DNA from: Chloroflexota bacterium
GTDB lineage: Bacteria > Chloroflexota > Ktedonobacteria > Ktedonobacterales > Ktedonobacteraceae
Direction: 5' to 3'
Assembly: GCA_005881495.1 (NCBI GenBank)
Contig: VBHI01000081.1
Location: 1 to 29,617 of the forward strand
Length of the DNA stretch: 29,617 bases
A program made the position numbers and the translations under genes. Below the pieces are notes generated by a model. That model was not told the origin of the DNA. It worked only from the letters and a program-made list of their open reading frames with translations, and did not search any database. Shown here one piece after another: positions 1-6,974 of the stretch (position 1 is its first letter; every line of letters begins with the position of its first letter).

Positions 1-464
1 TCTCCGGTCACCGCCATTATACCCGACTCCGCCTGCGCCACAAAGTCATAGCCTGGGCGCGTGGCATAGGGGCCATCCTGTCCATAGCCGCTGATCGAGC
101 AGTAAATCAAGCCCGGATTGATCTCTCGCAGTGTTTCATAGTCCAACCCCTGTTTTTTCAGCGTCCCAGGGCGGAAGTTTTCGACCAGCACCGTAGCCGT
201 GCTCACAAGTTCAAGCAGCCGCTGCTTATGTTCTGAATTGTTGAAATCAATGGTGATGCTATACTTGTTGCGGTTCAGCCCCAGGTAATAAGCGCTCTCA
301 CCGGCGATATAGGGGGGACCAAACTGGCGTGTATCATCCCCTTTGCCAGGCTGCTCAACTTTAATCACCTTGGCGCCCATATCCCCCAGCATCATCGTAC
401 AATAGGGGCCTGCAAAAACACGCGAAAGATCAATAACAACAACGTCTTCGAGAGCTGCTTCCAT
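1..464 (-). CDS. CaiB/BaiF family (class III) CoA transferase, N-terminal part
   Basis: Family III CoA transferases move CoA between carboxylic acids and are cytoplasmic. The 154 visible residues open with the family's typical start (DVVVIDLSRVFAGPYCTMML), followed by GDMGAKVIKVEQPGKGDDTR, LNRNKYSI and VLVENFRPGTL, all characteristic of the N-terminal Rossmann-like domain. Asp140, in the context GYDFVAQAESG, probably corresponds to the catalytic aspartate that forms the acyl anhydride in formyl-CoA transferase. The start ATG at 464 has an AGGAGG site 4 nt upstream; an ATG at 468 is in another frame. The gene runs off the left edge, so roughly 60% of a usual ~400-residue protein is missing. 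The substrate cannot be told from this part. The family call is secure. Confidence 0.93.
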   Translation of the reverse strand, partial: MEAALEDVVVIDLSRVFAGPYCTMMLGDMGAKVIKVEQPGKGDDTRQFGPPYIAGESAYYLGLNRNKYSITIDFNNSEHKQRLLELVSTATVLVENFRPGTLKKQGLDYETLREINPGLIYCSISGYGQDGPYATRPGYDFVAQAESGIMAVTG

Positions 465-681
465 GCATCCTCCTGGTGGCATCCATTTCGGTAATATACT
501 CTTGACTTCCAGCCGCAAACTACACAGCCCGTTCCGCGATCATGCGTTGCACCTGGCTGGTACTCTTCGTCAAGTCTCCACCGAGATATATACCGGGAAC
601 CTGTGAAATGAGTTGAGTATAGTGTACAAAAACTTGTCCACCAAAGGCAAAAAGAGGACGGGGTGCAAAATGGGTAAAAAC

Positions 682-710
682 TTGACAAGCTGAGGAAACA
701 TTGCTATCAT
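682..710 (+). promoter_or_regulatory. Candidate sigma-70 promoter P1 upstream of rplU
   Basis: TTGACA (682-687), a 17-nt spacer, then TATCAT (705-710). The -35 is perfect and the -10 matches 5 of 6. Transcription would begin near 717, giving rplU a leader of about 290 nt or an independent small RNA. Seen only as sequence match. Confidence 0.5.
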
Positions 711-894
711 GTCATGGCTATCGTGTACACATAAGAGAAAAAACTCTTTGTGGTTAAAACCCCTCATGCTTCGAATAAAGCGAGGACACCGCTCCACATA
801 CGTATTTGCTCAATCTCACGAAGCGCCTGATCTGATCGATAGTGTCATCATAATGCTGGCCTTACTCGTTCGTATCTGGTTCGGATTGAAAATA

Positions 895-923
895 TTAACA
901 TCTGGGCAATGGAACTGTATAAG
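895..923 (+). promoter_or_regulatory. Candidate sigma-70 promoter P2 of rplU-rpmA
   Basis: TTAACA (895-900), a 17-nt spacer, then TATAAG (918-923) preceded directly by TG. The predicted start is near 930, which leaves a leader of about 76 nt before rplU. The position and spacing are what is expected for a ribosomal protein operon. Confidence 0.5.
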
Positions 924-928
924 GAAGG

Positions 929-994
929 CCTCCACCAACGCCTCCTACGTATCCGCCTAGAGTCTATGTAGAGAAAGTGGAGACGGATAAGGAG
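929..994 (+). promoter_or_regulatory. Possible structured rplU leader (pseudoknot candidate)
   Basis: CTCCAC at 930-935 can pair with GTGGAG at 977-982, and TATCCG at 950-955 with CGGATA at 984-989. The pairings cross, as in an H-type pseudoknot, and the second arm abuts the AAGGAG ribosome site (989-994). Autoregulatory leaders before rplU are known in Firmicutes; whether this is a relative is inference. Confidence 0.3.
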
Positions 995-1005
995 AACAAA
1001 GAACA

Positions 1006-1518
1006 ATGTTTGCTGTCATTAAAAGTGGTGGAAGACAATACAAAGTTTCCGTAGGCCAGACGCTTGAAGTCAATCGGCTTCCGGTCGATGATGGGGCACA
1101 AGTAAAGTTTGATGAGGTCCTGCTTATCTCGGATGACAATGGTTCGATGATAGGTACCCCTCTTGTAGACAATGCTATGGTGCTCGCCACTGCCGTTAAG
1201 CAGGGTCGCGGCAAAAAGTTGATTGTCTTCAGGTACAAATCCAAGAAACGTTTCCGCCATCGTCGCGGTCATCGCCAGGAACTTACCATCCTGACTATTG
1301 ATGATATCGTTGCCGATGGGATAAGCCTCATCACTGGCAATGCTCCCGCGGCCAAAGAGACTCCCGCAGAGGAAGAAGGAGTAGCAACTGAAGCCGCTGA
1401 GGCGGAGGCACCTGAAAGTGAAGCAACTGCAACCCATACCGAGCAGAGTACGTCTCGCCGCCGTCGTACGGTAAAGGCTGAGGATACGGAAAGCAATGCA
1501 GAGGAAGAGGAAGAGTAA
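1006..1518 (+). CDS. rplU: 50S ribosomal protein L21 with long acidic C-terminal extension
   Basis: L21 binds 23S rRNA in the large ribosomal subunit. The first ~105 residues are a standard L21: the start [14 protein letters not shown], the VLLISDD segment and the RNA-binding [17 protein letters not shown] stretch. The protein is 170 residues, against the usual ~103. The extra ~60 residues are low-complexity Ala/Glu/Thr, interrupted by an RRRR cluster and ending in five glutamates. The ATG at 1006 has AAGGAG 11 nt upstream. The gene ends 3 nt before rpmA, and its glutamate codons (GAG GAA GAG GAA GAG) supply the purine-rich ribosome site of rpmA, so the two are surely co-expressed. The function of the tail is unknown. 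Confidence 0.97.
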   Translation: MFAVIKSGGRQYKVSVGQTLEVNRLPVDDGAQVKFDEVLLISDDNGSMIGTPLVDNAMVLATAVKQGRGKKLIVFRYKSKKRFRHRRGHRQELTILTIDDIVADGISLITGNAPAAKETPAEEEGVATEAAEAEAPESEATATHTEQSTSRRRRTVKAEDTESNAEEEEE

Positions 1519-1521
1519 ATT

Positions 1522-1845
1522 ATGGCACATAAAAAAGGTGTGGGTAGTTCCCGTAATGGTCGGGATAGCAACCCAAAGATGCTAGGTGTAAAACGCTTTG
1601 ATGGACAACTGGTTACTGCCGGTAGCATCATTGTTCGCCAGCGTGGCACAAAAATTAAACCCGGGGACCATGTCGGCGTGGGCCGTGATCACACCCTTTT
1701 CGCGCTGATCGACGGCTACGTCAAGTTTGGTCACGACTCTCGTACGAGACGCAAAGTCAGCATCTATACAGAGTTTCCTGGTCGCCCCTCAATCAGCGAA
1801 ATCTTAGCCGCCGAAACGGCGGACCTTGCTGCCGCACAAGCCTGA
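1522..1845 (+). CDS. rpmA: 50S ribosomal protein L27
   Basis: L27 sits near the peptidyl transferase centre of the large subunit. The protein begins [19 protein letters not shown], the typical flexible N-terminus, with no cleavable extension of the Firmicutes type. Family landmarks [41 protein letters not shown] and VKF follow in order. The 107 residues exceed the usual ~85 by a short alanine-rich tail. It follows rplU by 3 nt, the near-universal rplU-rpmA order, and is closed by the terminator at 1886-1926. Confidence 0.97.
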   Translation: MAHKKGVGSSRNGRDSNPKMLGVKRFDGQLVTAGSIIVRQRGTKIKPGDHVGVGRDHTLFALIDGYVKFGHDSRTRRKVSIYTEFPGRPSISEILAAETADLAAAQA

Positions 1846-1885
1846 GTAAATAGCGCTCGTGCCTAACACAACTTATGTCTATCAC

Positions 1886-1926
1886 AAAAAGAACAATCCT
1901 GGTGGCTTGCCAGGATTGTTCTTTTT
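1886..1926 (+). terminator. Rho-independent terminator after rpmA
   Basis: A perfect 17-bp inverted repeat (1886-1902 with 1910-1926) around a 7-nt loop. The right arm itself ends in TTTTT and the left arm begins AAAAA, so the U-tract is part of the extended stem. It could also act on transcripts from the other strand. Confidence 0.9.
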
Positions 1927-2021
1927 ATCTTTCACATGATCAAGCGCAGCAGATACTCGATTATGGGTTATACTGTATATGGAGTCATATGGTGGGTGTA
2001 GTTTTCAGGAAAGGATAAGTT

Positions 2022-3590
2022 ATGCAGGCGATCATCAGCGTGGCGAATCGTGAGGGCCTCCCAGAATTCGCGCGGGAACTACAAAAGCACGGCGTAAAAA
2101 TATTTTCGACCAGTGGTACTCTCAACTACTTGAACAACGAAGGCATTCAAGCGGAATCTGTAAGTAACCTCACACACTTTCCTGAAATACTCGAAGGGCG
2201 TGTCAAAACGCTTCATCCGACTATTTTAGGAGGTATTTTGGCTCGTCGTGATCTGCCAGAGCACATGAATGAGCTCCAATCACACGCAATACAGCCCATT
2301 GAATTAGTCGCTGTTAATCTCTATCCCTTCGCTGAGACGATTGCTCGCCCAGATACCGCCCTGAGCGAAGCGCAGGACCAGATTGACATCGGTGGCGTAA
2401 CATTAATTCGCGCGGCAGCGAAAAATTTCCAGCACGTCATTGTGCTGGTACGACCGCAGGATTATGCCACGGTGATGCAAGAGTGGGATGAATTAGGCGA
2501 GGTCAGCCTGGAGACCCGCCGTCGCCTTGCCTCTATCGCCTTTCAACAAACCGCGAACTATGATACGACCATCGCCGAATATCTTCGCGTACCATCTGCC
2601 GATCCCTTCCCAGAGGAGCTAACGCTTCCTCTAAAGCGCCTTCAGCTCCTGCGTTACGGAGAAAATCCTCACCAGCGTGCTGCCTTTTACCGTTGGGCCG
2701 AAAACTTGCCGGTTGCCGCACATCCTACAGTGGCTGGCGCAGCCGTCTTGCATGGTAAGGAACTTTCGTTTAACAATTTGCTGGACCTCGATGTTGCGCT
2801 GGCAGCCGTCAGCAGTTTCACTGCCCCTGCAGTGGTTATCATTAAACATACCAACCCCTGTGGTCTGGCCTGCGGAGATACCCTCGTAGATGCGTACAAA
2901 AATGCTCACGCGGGCGATCCCGTCTCGGCCTATGGCGGTATCATCGGCTGCAATCGTCGCATTGACGCAGTCACCGCCCAGGAAATCTCGCAGTTATTCT
3001 ACGAGGCAATTATTACACCGGATTATACGCCGCAGGCCCTGGAAATATTGCGCAAGAAAAAAAACATCCGGCTACTTGCGACACACTGTCCAATTGAACC
3101 GGTGAACATCAATACACACCTCCTCATTGCCGGCCGCCCAGACGTGCGCAGTGTCAGCGGTGGATTACTACTGCAGACCCCCGATGCCGTTGGAGAAGTG
3201 GCGTCAGAATATACCGTCGTTACCGAGCGCGAACCAACCTTGGAAGAAGTCACCGACCTGATGTTTGCCTGGAAGGTTGTGCGTCACGTCAAATCAAATG
3301 CCATTCTCCTGGCACATAAACTCGCGGTAGTAGGTGTTGGCGCTGGACAGATGAATCGGGTTGCTAGCGTAAACATCGCGGTAGAGAAAGCGGCAGAGCG
3401 AGCACGCGGATCAGTGCTCGCTTCGGATGCTTACTTCCCCTTTGCCGATGGTGTCGAGGCAGCAGCCAGGGCGGGCGTCACCGCAATTATTCAGCCCGGC
3501 GGTTCCATACGCGACGAAGAGGCCATTCGTATGGCAAACCATTACGCTATCGCCATGGTCTTCACCGGTAAGCGGCATTTTCGCCATTGA
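2022..3590 (+). CDS. purH: Bifunctional AICAR formyltransferase / IMP cyclohydrolase
   Basis: PurH catalyses the last two steps of de novo IMP synthesis: formylation of AICAR using 10-formyl-THF, then cyclisation to IMP. The N-terminal MGS-like cyclohydrolase domain (about 1-195) shows FSTSGT (28-33) and GRVKTLHP (59-66). The C-terminal transformylase domain carries KHTNPCGLA (about 275-283, containing the catalytic Lys-His pair), PVSAYGGIIG, and near the end ASDAYFPFADG and IIQPGGSIRDEE. The length of 522 residues matches the family. The ATG at 2022 follows AAAGGA by about 8 nt. It stands alone, after the rpmA terminator and convergent with the TauE-type gene. No purine riboswitch was seen upstream. 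Confidence 0.97.
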   Translation: MQAIISVANREGLPEFARELQKHGVKIFSTSGTLNYLNNEGIQAESVSNLTHFPEILEGRVKTLHPTILGGILARRDLPEHMNELQSHAIQPIELVAVNLYPFAETIARPDTALSEAQDQIDIGGVTLIRAAAKNFQHVIVLVRPQDYATVMQEWDELGEVSLETRRRLASIAFQQTANYDTTIAEYLRVPSADPFPEELTLPLKRLQLLRYGENPHQRAAFYRWAENLPVAAHPTVAGAAVLHGKELSFNNLLDLDVALAAVSSFTAPAVVIIKHTNPCGLACGDTLVDAYKNAHAGDPVSAYGGIIGCNRRIDAVTAQEISQLFYEAIITPDYTPQALEILRKKKNIRLLATHCPIEPVNINTHLLIAGRPDVRSVSGGLLLQTPDAVGEVASEYTVVTEREPTLEEVTDLMFAWKVVRHVKSNAILLAHKLAVVGVGAGQMNRVASVNIAVEKAAERARGSVLASDAYFPFADGVEAAARAGVTAIIQPGGSIRDEEAIRMANHYAIAMVFTGKRHFRH

Positions 3591-3615
3591 TACTCAAGTT
3601 GGTAGTACTGCATTT

Positions 3616-3711
3616 GTCACCCTGAGCGGAGCGAAGGGTCTGTCGCGCTGGGCAGCGAGATGCTTCGCGGAGTTGACACTGAGCGGAGCGAATGTGCTCA
3701 GCATGACAGGG
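3616..3711. repeat. Interspersed GAGCGnAGCG repeat, copy 1
   Basis: The unit begins GTCACCCTGAGCGGAGCGAA and ends CTCAGCATGACAGGG, with inverted GAGCGGAGCG / TGCTTCGCGG modules able to form a hairpin. The same building blocks recur at 3739-3817, 11298-11419 and 11439-11502. Confidence 0.7.
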
Positions 3712-3738
3712 TTCCCTTGTCTCCCTGAGCCACACTTG

Positions 3739-3817
3739 CTCTGAGCGCAGCGAAGAGGCAGCGAAGGGTCTGTCGCACTAGGCGTCGAGATGCTACGCTG
3801 CGCTCAGCATGACAGGG
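3739..3817. repeat. Interspersed GAGCGnAGCG repeat, copy 2
   Basis: Begins CTCTGAGCGCAGCGAAG and ends CTCAGCATGACAGGG. It shares the GGCGTCGAGATGCT core with the copies after ftsK. GCTGCGCTCAG at its right end is the inverse of CTGAGCGCAGC at its left end. Confidence 0.65.
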
Positions 3818-3936
3818 CTGTGACCCATACGGATTCCTGGATGAATGTGTGAAACAGCATTATCATCCCTCGCTGGATTTTCCGCTCCCCAGATGAAAAA
3901 AGTGAAACAGCATCAATACAGTACTACCATCCTGAA

Positions 3937-4704
3937 TTACCTAACGAAAAAATAAATCGTCATACTCACCCCAACCACAATCACAAACCCCCGTACCCAG
4001 CGCTGATCAATCTTGCGTGCAAAGTACGCCCCCCCATATCCACCGATAATCGCCCCCAAAATCATCACTATGGCTTGTGGCCATGCTACAACGTCTCGTA
4101 TCACAAAGATGACCAGAGCGACTCCATTGATAAACGTCGCAAGAAGCGTTTTCATAGCGTTCATCTCATGAATATTCTCCATCCCCATCAATCCCAGCGT
4201 TGCCAGCATAAGAATACCGATGCCGCCTCCAAAATATCCACCGTAAATCGCAATGATGAACTGCAAGAACGATATGCCAATGAGTGTAGGCCACGCTTGA
4301 CGATTTTTTTGTATAACTTTGCTGTGCAGCCATGTCGTAATGGGGCCACTAAACGCAAAAAGCACTGTTGCCACCAGAAGCAGGTAAGGCAAGAGTTTGA
4401 CGAAGGTCGACTGTGATGTACTCAACAAGAGTTCCGCGCCGAGTACACCACCAATAAGGCTGGTACCACTGAGCAAGAGGACTATGGATCGTCTCTGCTT
4501 GGCAAGCTCCCTGCGATACGCCCATATGCTGGCGACGGATCCTGGCCAGAGAGCTACTGTACTGGTCGCATTGGCATTAATAGGAAGGACGCCGGTGAAT
4601 ATGAGTGAGGGAAGCGTAATAAAGCTTCCTCCCCCCGCGACCGAATTGAGCGTACCACCAAGTATCGCCGCGATAAAGAGAATGCACCCTTGTAGAAATG
4701 TCAT
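3937..4704 (-). CDS. TauE/SafE family membrane permease (sulfite/anion exporter type)
   Basis: Family members are multi-pass membrane proteins proposed to export sulfite, sulfoacetate or other organic anions. The 255-residue protein has about seven or eight hydrophobic segments. It has the family's repeated glycine-rich motifs: ILGGTLNSVAGGGSFITLPSL near the N-terminus and GGYFGGGIGILMLATLGLMG in the second half. The ATG at 4704 is chosen because AAGGAG lies 11 nt upstream; the open frame extends 30 codons further (to 4794) but would overlap the 5S promoter on the other strand. There is no sulfur-metabolism neighbour, so the substrate is unknown. It is divergent from the 5S rRNA gene and convergent with purH. 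Confidence 0.88.
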   Translation of the reverse strand: MTFLQGCILFIAAILGGTLNSVAGGGSFITLPSLIFTGVLPINANATSTVALWPGSVASIWAYRRELAKQRRSIVLLLSGTSLIGGVLGAELLLSTSQSTFVKLLPYLLLVATVLFAFSGPITTWLHSKVIQKNRQAWPTLIGISFLQFIIAIYGGYFGGGIGILMLATLGLMGMENIHEMNAMKTLLATFINGVALVIFVIRDVVAWPQAIVMILGAIIGGYGGAYFARKIDQRWVRGFVIVVGVSMTIYFFVR

Positions 4705-4753
4705 GAGAGAGAAAAACTCCTTAAAATCCCTTGCGAAACGGAAAAATAGAGTA

Positions 4754-4782
4754 TTGACAACTACGTATACCTGTAGTAATAT
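4754..4782 (+). promoter_or_regulatory. Promoter of the 5S rRNA gene
   Basis: TTGACA (4754-4759), a 17-nt spacer, then TAATAT (4777-4782). The -35 is perfect. Transcription would start near 4789, about 30 nt before mature 5S. This supports independent transcription of the 5S gene. Confidence 0.75.
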
Positions 4783-4818
4783 ACATCGTGTCAAGAGAAC
4801 CGCCTGTATGTGCAGGTG

Positions 4819-4936
4819 AACCGGTGATTATAGCGAAGAGGGTATACCCGTTCCCATCCCGAACACGGTCGTTAAGCTCTTCAGCTCTGACGATACTGTA
4901 GGGGCAGCCCTATGGGAAAATAGGACATCGCCGTTT
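4819..4936 (+). rRNA. rrf: 5S ribosomal RNA, isolated gene
   Basis: The core shows the conserved AGCGAAGAGG, ACCCGTTCCCATCCCGAA, CACGG and GTTAAGCTCTTCAG segments, and near the 3' end AATAGGAC. The ends pair as helix I: AACCGGTGAT (4819-4828) with ATCGCCGTTT (4927-4936) gives nine pairs of ten, including one G-U. Length is about 118 nt; exact ends are within a few bases. No 16S, 23S or tRNA gene lies nearby. A promoter (4754-4782) and a terminator (4940-4960) make it a free-standing transcription unit. Confidence 0.93.
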
Positions 4937-4939
4937 CAC

Positions 4940-4960
4940 CCGCCCACATAGGCGGTTTTT
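4940..4960 (+). terminator. Terminator of the 5S rRNA gene
   Basis: CCGCC (4940-4944), a 6-nt loop, GGCGG (4951-4955), then TTTTT. It starts 4 nt after the predicted 5S end. Confidence 0.82.
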
Positions 4961-5046
4961 CCATTGTTTTCACCCTTCTTGTGTTTTACTCCTCCATATG
5001 ATACACTTAATAGTGGAATAATAGATTTTAATCAATTCGGCTTTAA

Positions 5047-5150
5047 CTTCTGTAGTGAAGACAGAAGTGGAGATATATTCACAGACAAAACATACAGTAG
5101 AAACACGAGGGTTATCTCGTGTTATTGATGGCTACACACCTATGTGTAGT
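5047..5150 (+). promoter_or_regulatory. Three-hairpin leader of the RNase J gene
   Basis: Three successive perfect stems: CTTCTGT/ACAGAAG (5047-5053, 5061-5067), AACACGAG/CTCGTGTT (5103-5110, 5117-5124) and CTACACA/TGTGTAG (5133-5139, 5144-5150). The last ends 2 nt before the AGGAGG ribosome site (5153-5158). None has a U-tract. A 5' leader controlling messenger stability or translation, possibly autoregulation by RNase J, is inference. Confidence 0.55.
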
Positions 5151-5168
5151 TAGGAGGTTCTTTTTACC

Positions 5169-6830
5169 TTGACAACAGAAAAAATTCGACTTGTCCCCTT
5201 GGGAGGATTAGGGGAAGTCGGAAAGAATATGATGGTCGTCGAATATGGTAACGACATCATCATTATTGACGCTGGCGTTATGTTCCCCGATGATGAAATG
5301 TTCGGGGTGGATCTGGTAATTCCTGATACGAGCTACCTCAACGATAAGAAAGACCGTATCCGTGGTATCCTCATCACTCACGGCCATGAAGACCATGTCG
5401 GAGCTATTCCTTACGTTTTACCCATGCTAAATTTCCCACCCATCTTTGCAACTCGTCTCACGCAGGGTTTGATCAACGTAAAGCTGAAAGAGCACAAGCT
5501 TCTTGATAAAGCCACCGTCAATTTGATTACTCCTGGCGACCAGCTAGAGCTAGGAGAGTGCCTCATTGAATTTTTCCGTGTGAATCATAGTATTCCTGAC
5601 GCGATTGGCATTGTCGTACATACCCCTGTAGGCACTATCGTACACACGGGCGATTACAAGTTTGATCACACACCTGTCGATGGAAAGCCTGCTGACATGG
5701 GTACTCTGGGGCGTATCGGCAACGAAGGTGTACTGCTTATGATGGGTGACAGTACTCGTGTCGAGTCCCCCGGGTACACACCTTCCGAACGCGTTATCAA
5801 TGACTCACTCGATAAAATCTTTGCCAATGCTCCCGGTCGTATCCTTCTCGCTACCTTTGCATCGTTGCTCTCTCGTGTGCAGCAGGTAGTAAACGCTGCA
5901 GTACGCTATGAGCGTCAGGTTGCCCTGGTGGGGCGTAGTATGGTCAACAACGTTCAAATGGCCGTGGAACTTGGCTACCTGAACATACCCAAAAGTACGC
6001 TCATTCGTGCTGAAGATATCAACAAGTTCCCACCGGAGAGAGTGGTGATTATCTGTACTGGTAGCCAGGGTGAACCCACTTCGGCACTCACGCGCATAGC
6101 CAACCAGGATCATCGCCTGGTGCGTATTCAACCAGGTGATACAGTGATCCTCTCAGCCACACCTGTTCCAGGCAATGAGAAAATGGTAAATCGTACGATC
6201 AATAACCTGTTTAGGCAGGGGGCAGAGGTCTTTTACCAGGCCATCTCGAATGTCCATGTTTCGGGTCACGGTGCCCAGGAAGAGTTAAAATTGATGCTGG
6301 CACTGCTTCGACCGCAGTTCTTCATGCCAGTTCATGGCGAATATCGCCAGCTCGTGCTCCATGCGAAGTTGGCGCACTCGATGGATATACCGGCGGACCA
6401 TATCGTGGTAGCTGAAGATGGAGATATGATTGAAGTCACCCCGGATACCATTGCCGTAAAGGATCATGCTGTTTGCGGTAATGTCTTTGTTGACGGCCTT
6501 GGCGTGGGCGATGTAGGACAGATCGTCCTGCGTGACCGCCAGGTTCTGGCCCAGGACGGTATCTTGATGATGGTGCTTACAGTTGATAAGGAGACGGGTC
6601 AGCCTTTAGCCGGACCTGATATCGTCTCGCGTGGGTTTGTCTATATGCGAGACTCTGAAGAATTACTAGAAAGCGCCCGTGAACACGTCCTGGAATCGTT
6701 CATCGGTTTGAATGGCCATGCTTCAGATTGGTCTTTTGTCAAAGACAAAATCAAACACACCCTCAGCGAGTTTCTCTATGAAAAGACACACCGCCGCCCT
6801 ATGATCCTCCCTATCGTAATGGAAGTATAA
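5169..6830 (+). CDS. rnj: Ribonuclease J
   Basis: RNase J is a metallo-beta-lactamase/beta-CASP nuclease combining 5'-to-3' exonuclease and endonuclease activity in RNA decay and rRNA processing. The start (IRLVPLGGLGEVGKN) and the zinc-binding HGHEDH (71-76) are diagnostic. HTGDYKFD supplies a further metal ligand, GDSTRVE is typical of the family, and VSGHGAQEELKLML and MPVHGEYRQL are beta-CASP motifs. The length of 553 is normal for bacterial RNase J. The initiator is TTG at 5169, supported by AGGAGG 10 nt upstream and by the conserved N-terminus beginning right there; no ATG fits. It follows the three-hairpin leader and is separated from ftsK by a long perfect hairpin. Confidence 0.96.
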   Translation: MTTEKIRLVPLGGLGEVGKNMMVVEYGNDIIIIDAGVMFPDDEMFGVDLVIPDTSYLNDKKDRIRGILITHGHEDHVGAIPYVLPMLNFPPIFATRLTQGLINVKLKEHKLLDKATVNLITPGDQLELGECLIEFFRVNHSIPDAIGIVVHTPVGTIVHTGDYKFDHTPVDGKPADMGTLGRIGNEGVLLMMGDSTRVESPGYTPSERVINDSLDKIFANAPGRILLATFASLLSRVQQVVNAAVRYERQVALVGRSMVNNVQMAVELGYLNIPKSTLIRAEDINKFPPERVVIICTGSQGEPTSALTRIANQDHRLVRIQPGDTVILSATPVPGNEKMVNRTINNLFRQGAEVFYQAISNVHVSGHGAQEELKLMLALLRPQFFMPVHGEYRQLVLHAKLAHSMDIPADHIVVAEDGDMIEVTPDTIAVKDHAVCGNVFVDGLGVGDVGQIVLRDRQVLAQDGILMMVLTVDKETGQPLAGPDIVSRGFVYMRDSEELLESAREHVLESFIGLNGHASDWSFVKDKIKHTLSEFLYEKTHRRPMILPIVMEV

Positions 6831-6831
6831 T

Positions 6832-6888
6832 TTTTGTGCTGCTGCGGGTTTCACAGACTGCGCCTGTGAAACCCGCAGCAGCACAAAA
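6832..6888. terminator. Perfect 25-bp hairpin between rnj and ftsK
   Basis: Arms 6832-6856 and 6864-6888 are perfectly complementary around the loop ACTGCGC. It begins 2 nt after the rnj stop codon. No U-tract follows on either strand beyond the TTTT/AAAA at the base of the stem, so it may act as a terminator, an RNA stabiliser or an RNase III site. Confidence 0.75.
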
Positions 6889-6902
6889 CATCCTTGACCC
6901 TA

Positions 6903-6931
6903 TTGCTTCTCTGGAACATATGCGCTATTAT
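6903..6931 (+). promoter_or_regulatory. Candidate ftsK promoter
   Basis: TTGCTT (6903-6908), a 17-nt spacer, TATTAT (6926-6931). The predicted start near 6938 lies downstream of the alternative TTG start at 6894, which supports the ATG at 6975 as the ftsK start. Confidence 0.5.
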
Positions 6932-6974
6932 GATACTGGTGTCTCTGAAATCTATTAAGAAGGAGGAAACCAGC

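Larger units (their letters stand above)
465..1005. other. 541-bp region between the divergent CoA transferase and rplU genes
   Basis: No convincing gene is seen. An 83-codon open frame at 709-960 has no ribosome site and no recognisable protein. The region holds two plus-strand promoter candidates (682-710 and 895-923) and a potentially structured rplU leader (929-994). Confidence 0.6.
3601..3928. mobile_element. Possible MITE-like element with terminal inverted repeats
   Basis: GGTAGTACTG at 3601-3610 is perfectly inverted at 3919-3928 (CAGTACTACC). The match continues inward to about 14 positions with one mismatch. Inside are two GAGCGnAGCG repeat units and a 12-bp direct repeat GTGAAACAGCAT (3849-3860 and 3902-3913). 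There is no transposase, and no target-site duplication is seen. It may be chance flanking of REP-like repeats. Confidence 0.35.
3591..3936. other. 346-bp intergenic region filled with repeats
   Basis: This stretch lies between convergent purH and the permease gene. It consists almost entirely of the inverted-repeat-bounded element at 3601-3928 and the GAGCGnAGCG-type repeats inside it. The open frames crossing it are only translations of repeats. Confidence 0.7.

Noticed and set aside
709..960. 83-codon plus-strand frame before rplU
   Set aside because: Its start lies inside the -10 of P1, it has no ribosome site and no protein-like features.
6894..6974. Upstream TTG start for ftsK
   Set aside because: It has no ribosome site and lies upstream of the candidate promoter at 6903-6931; the ATG at 6975 has AAGGAGG.
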